Below the pieces are notes generated by a model. It searched no databases. It was not told where the DNA came from and worked only from the letters and a program-made list of their open reading frames with translations. From JAKZSU01 sp047517485 (GTDB taxonomy: Bacteria; Pseudomonadota; Alphaproteobacteria; UBA7887), in the NCBI GenBank assembly GCA_047517485.1, contig JAKZSU010000028.1, positions 1 to 5,741 of the forward strand: DNA of 5,741 bases. Reading direction: 5' to 3'. Each line of letters begins with the position of its first letter. The stretch's first letter is position 1. The position numbers and the translations under genes were made by a program. Shown in pieces: positions 4,814 through 5,741 of the stretch.

Positions 4814-5423
4814 AGTCGTCGCTTTTCTCCAACGCCGCGATATAGGCCGGTCGTGCATGCACCCGATCGGCCCACGCCCGCAAGGCCGGGTAATCGTCCA
4901 GCACGCCGCGCGCTTCGGCGATCTCCAGCGGGAACGACATCATGATATCGGCGCCGGTCAAGCTGTCGCCAACAAAATGGTCGCGCCCGGTCATCGCGCC
5001 GTTCATGAATGAGAAATGGTTCGCTGTCTCGCTATCGATCCGCGGCCGCAAAGGTGCCGCCACATCGCCCAACCGGCTGCAATAGAGATGCAGCATCAGC
5101 GGCAGCATCGCCGAGCCCTCGGAATAATGCAGCCATTCGAGATACGTCACGAAATCCGCCGAGTCCGGCGCCGGGGCCAGCGTGCCATCGCCGTATTTGC
5201 GCACCAAATAGGCGGTAATCGCCCCCGATTCATGGATCTTGACGTCGCCGTCGGTAACCACCGGCGATTTCCCCAGCGGATGAATGTCGGTGAGCTCGGG
5301 CGGCGCCAGGCGCGTCTGCGCGTCGCGCTTGTAGCGAACCATTTCATAGTCCACCCCAAGCTCCTCCAACAGCCACAGAATGCGCTGCGAGCAAGAGGTA
5401 TTGAGATGATGCACGGTAATCAT
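4785..5423 (-). CDS. Glutathione S-transferase family protein
   Basis: The 212-residue product has normal length for a cytosolic bacterial GST, a family that conjugates glutathione to electrophiles or acts as a peroxidase or isomerase. The N-terminal thioredoxin-like domain (1-80) starts 'HHLNTSCSQRILWLLEELG'; S10 or S12 occupies the active-site Ser region of the 'NxSRSQR' GST type. Here the usual Arg is Cys (C11). 'GKSPVV' (51-56) supplies the cis-proline P54, and 'ESGAI' (65-69) the glutathione gamma-glutamyl contact residues. The all-helical C-terminal domain (about 88-205) includes the N-capping box 'SLTGAD' (154-159). The ATG at 5423 is preceded by AAAGGGA 7 nt upstream, a fair ribosome binding site. 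It is the first gene of a two-gene minus-strand operon. The substrate is unknown; naming a GST class beyond this would be a guess. Confidence 0.92.
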   Translation of the reverse strand: MITVHHLNTSCSQRILWLLEELGVDYEMVRYKRDAQTRLAPPELTDIHPLGKSPVVTDGDVKIHESGAITAYLVRKYGDGTLAPAPDSADFVTYLEWLHYSEGSAMLPLMLHLYCSRLGDVAAPLRPRIDSETANHFSFMNGAMTGRDHFVGDSLTGADIMMSFPLEIAEARGVLDDYPALRAWADRVHARPAYIAALEKSDDYGIGMFGGR

Positions 5424-5443
5424 AAGGTCGTCCCTTTCAACTC

Positions 5444-5453
5444 CACACGTGTG
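5444..5453. promoter_or_regulatory. Palindrome CACACGTGTG in the GST leader
   Basis: This perfect 10-bp palindrome lies 21 bp upstream of the GST start codon, where a repressor or activator site would be plausible. No regulator gene is adjacent and no second copy flanks it, so a role is only inferred. Confidence 0.25.
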
Positions 5454-5561
5454 TCGTGGGCGCTACAATTTCCGGATTCCAGGAAAGAGCAACTTATGCG
5501 GCCCATAGCGTCGCGTCCGAATGTTCTTCAATGCGCACCAGCGTCCGTGAGCAAAGCGAAC

Positions 5562-5741
5562 GGCAAGCGCGACCGCGCGCCCGAGCTTATGCGAGGCCAG
5601 CCTGCGTGGCGCCTGAACGCCCTTATAAACAACCGGACTGCGCGGCTCGCGTAGGCCGGCAAGCGCGACCGCGCGCCCGAGCTTATGCGAGGAAGCCTGC
5701 GTGGCCCTTGAACGCCCTTATAAACAACCGGACTGCGCGGC
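5562..5741 (+). repeat. Second cluster of the ~95-bp repeat (two units, last cut by the window edge)
   Basis: Units begin with the same 20-bp head at 5562 and 5658 (96-bp period), in the same orientation as the 3761-4110 array. They differ from that array by a CCCTTATAAACAACC spacer instead of GCGCTTTAAAACAACC, so this is a diverged subfamily. The hairpin of the first unit (5633-5659) keeps about 11 of 12 pairs, with one A·G mismatch and one G·T wobble, despite different bases. The second unit is interrupted at 5741 within its hairpin, so the array continues beyond the window. Confidence 0.85.

Larger units (their letters stand above)
5424..5741. other. Gene-free region upstream of the GST operon
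   Basis: No gene was recognised. Bases 5424-5561 should contain the GST promoter, but I see no convincing -35/-10 pair on the minus strand. The remainder is taken up by two more copies of the ~95-bp repeat. Plus-strand open frames here are shadows of the GST gene or run through the repeat. Confidence 0.55.

Noticed and set aside
5016..5654. Plus-strand frame of 212 codons opposite the GST gene
   Set aside because: Antisense to a clear GST and running into the repeat; no recognisable protein.
1..5741. Complete insertion sequence, integrase or attachment site
   Set aside because: No transposase or recombinase motifs and no terminal inverted repeats with target duplications were seen.

Overview
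The window looks like chromosomal DNA from a GC-rich alphaproteobacterium, possibly Rhodospirillales-like. The reasons are the GC-rich codon use, a class III cyclase fragment of the 'ILAADVAGYSRLMG' type, an LigI-like amidohydrolase fragment and the GST family present. This is an inference; no rRNA or other marker gene is present. No complete mobile element, tRNA, rRNA or CRISPR array was seen.

Left part (1-1430) is a gene graveyard. On the minus strand, the N-terminus of a class III adenylate/guanylate cyclase is joined to the C-terminal domain of a 2-oxo-acid dehydrogenase E1 beta subunit. The E1 beta frame is broken by an expanded 8-bp tandem repeat. On the plus strand lie the C-terminal half of an LigI-like (2-pyrone-4,6-dicarboxylate hydrolase type) amidohydrolase, a REP-like palindrome and an isolated Rhs core fragment. 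None of these four pieces is a complete gene.

Middle part (1606-3745) holds two apparently intact plus-strand genes for exported proteins. The first is a 533-residue protein with a regular seven-fold repeat typical of a beta-propeller plus an alpha-helical C-terminal region. The second is a 153-residue DUF4437-like cupin. They are 76 bp apart and could be co-transcribed.

Right part (3761-5741) has two clusters of a hairpin-bearing direct repeat of about 95 bp. Four units lie at 3761-4110 and two at 5562-5741, the last cut by the window edge. They bracket a two-gene minus-strand operon: a glutathione S-transferase family protein followed, with a 29-nt overlap, by a 218-residue protein I do not recognise. 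A strong hairpin at 4113-4143 lies between the two convergent transcription units and probably terminates both.

I see no complete defence, secretion or biosynthetic system. The best candidates for something undescribed are the repeat family and the GST plus unknown-protein pair it brackets.
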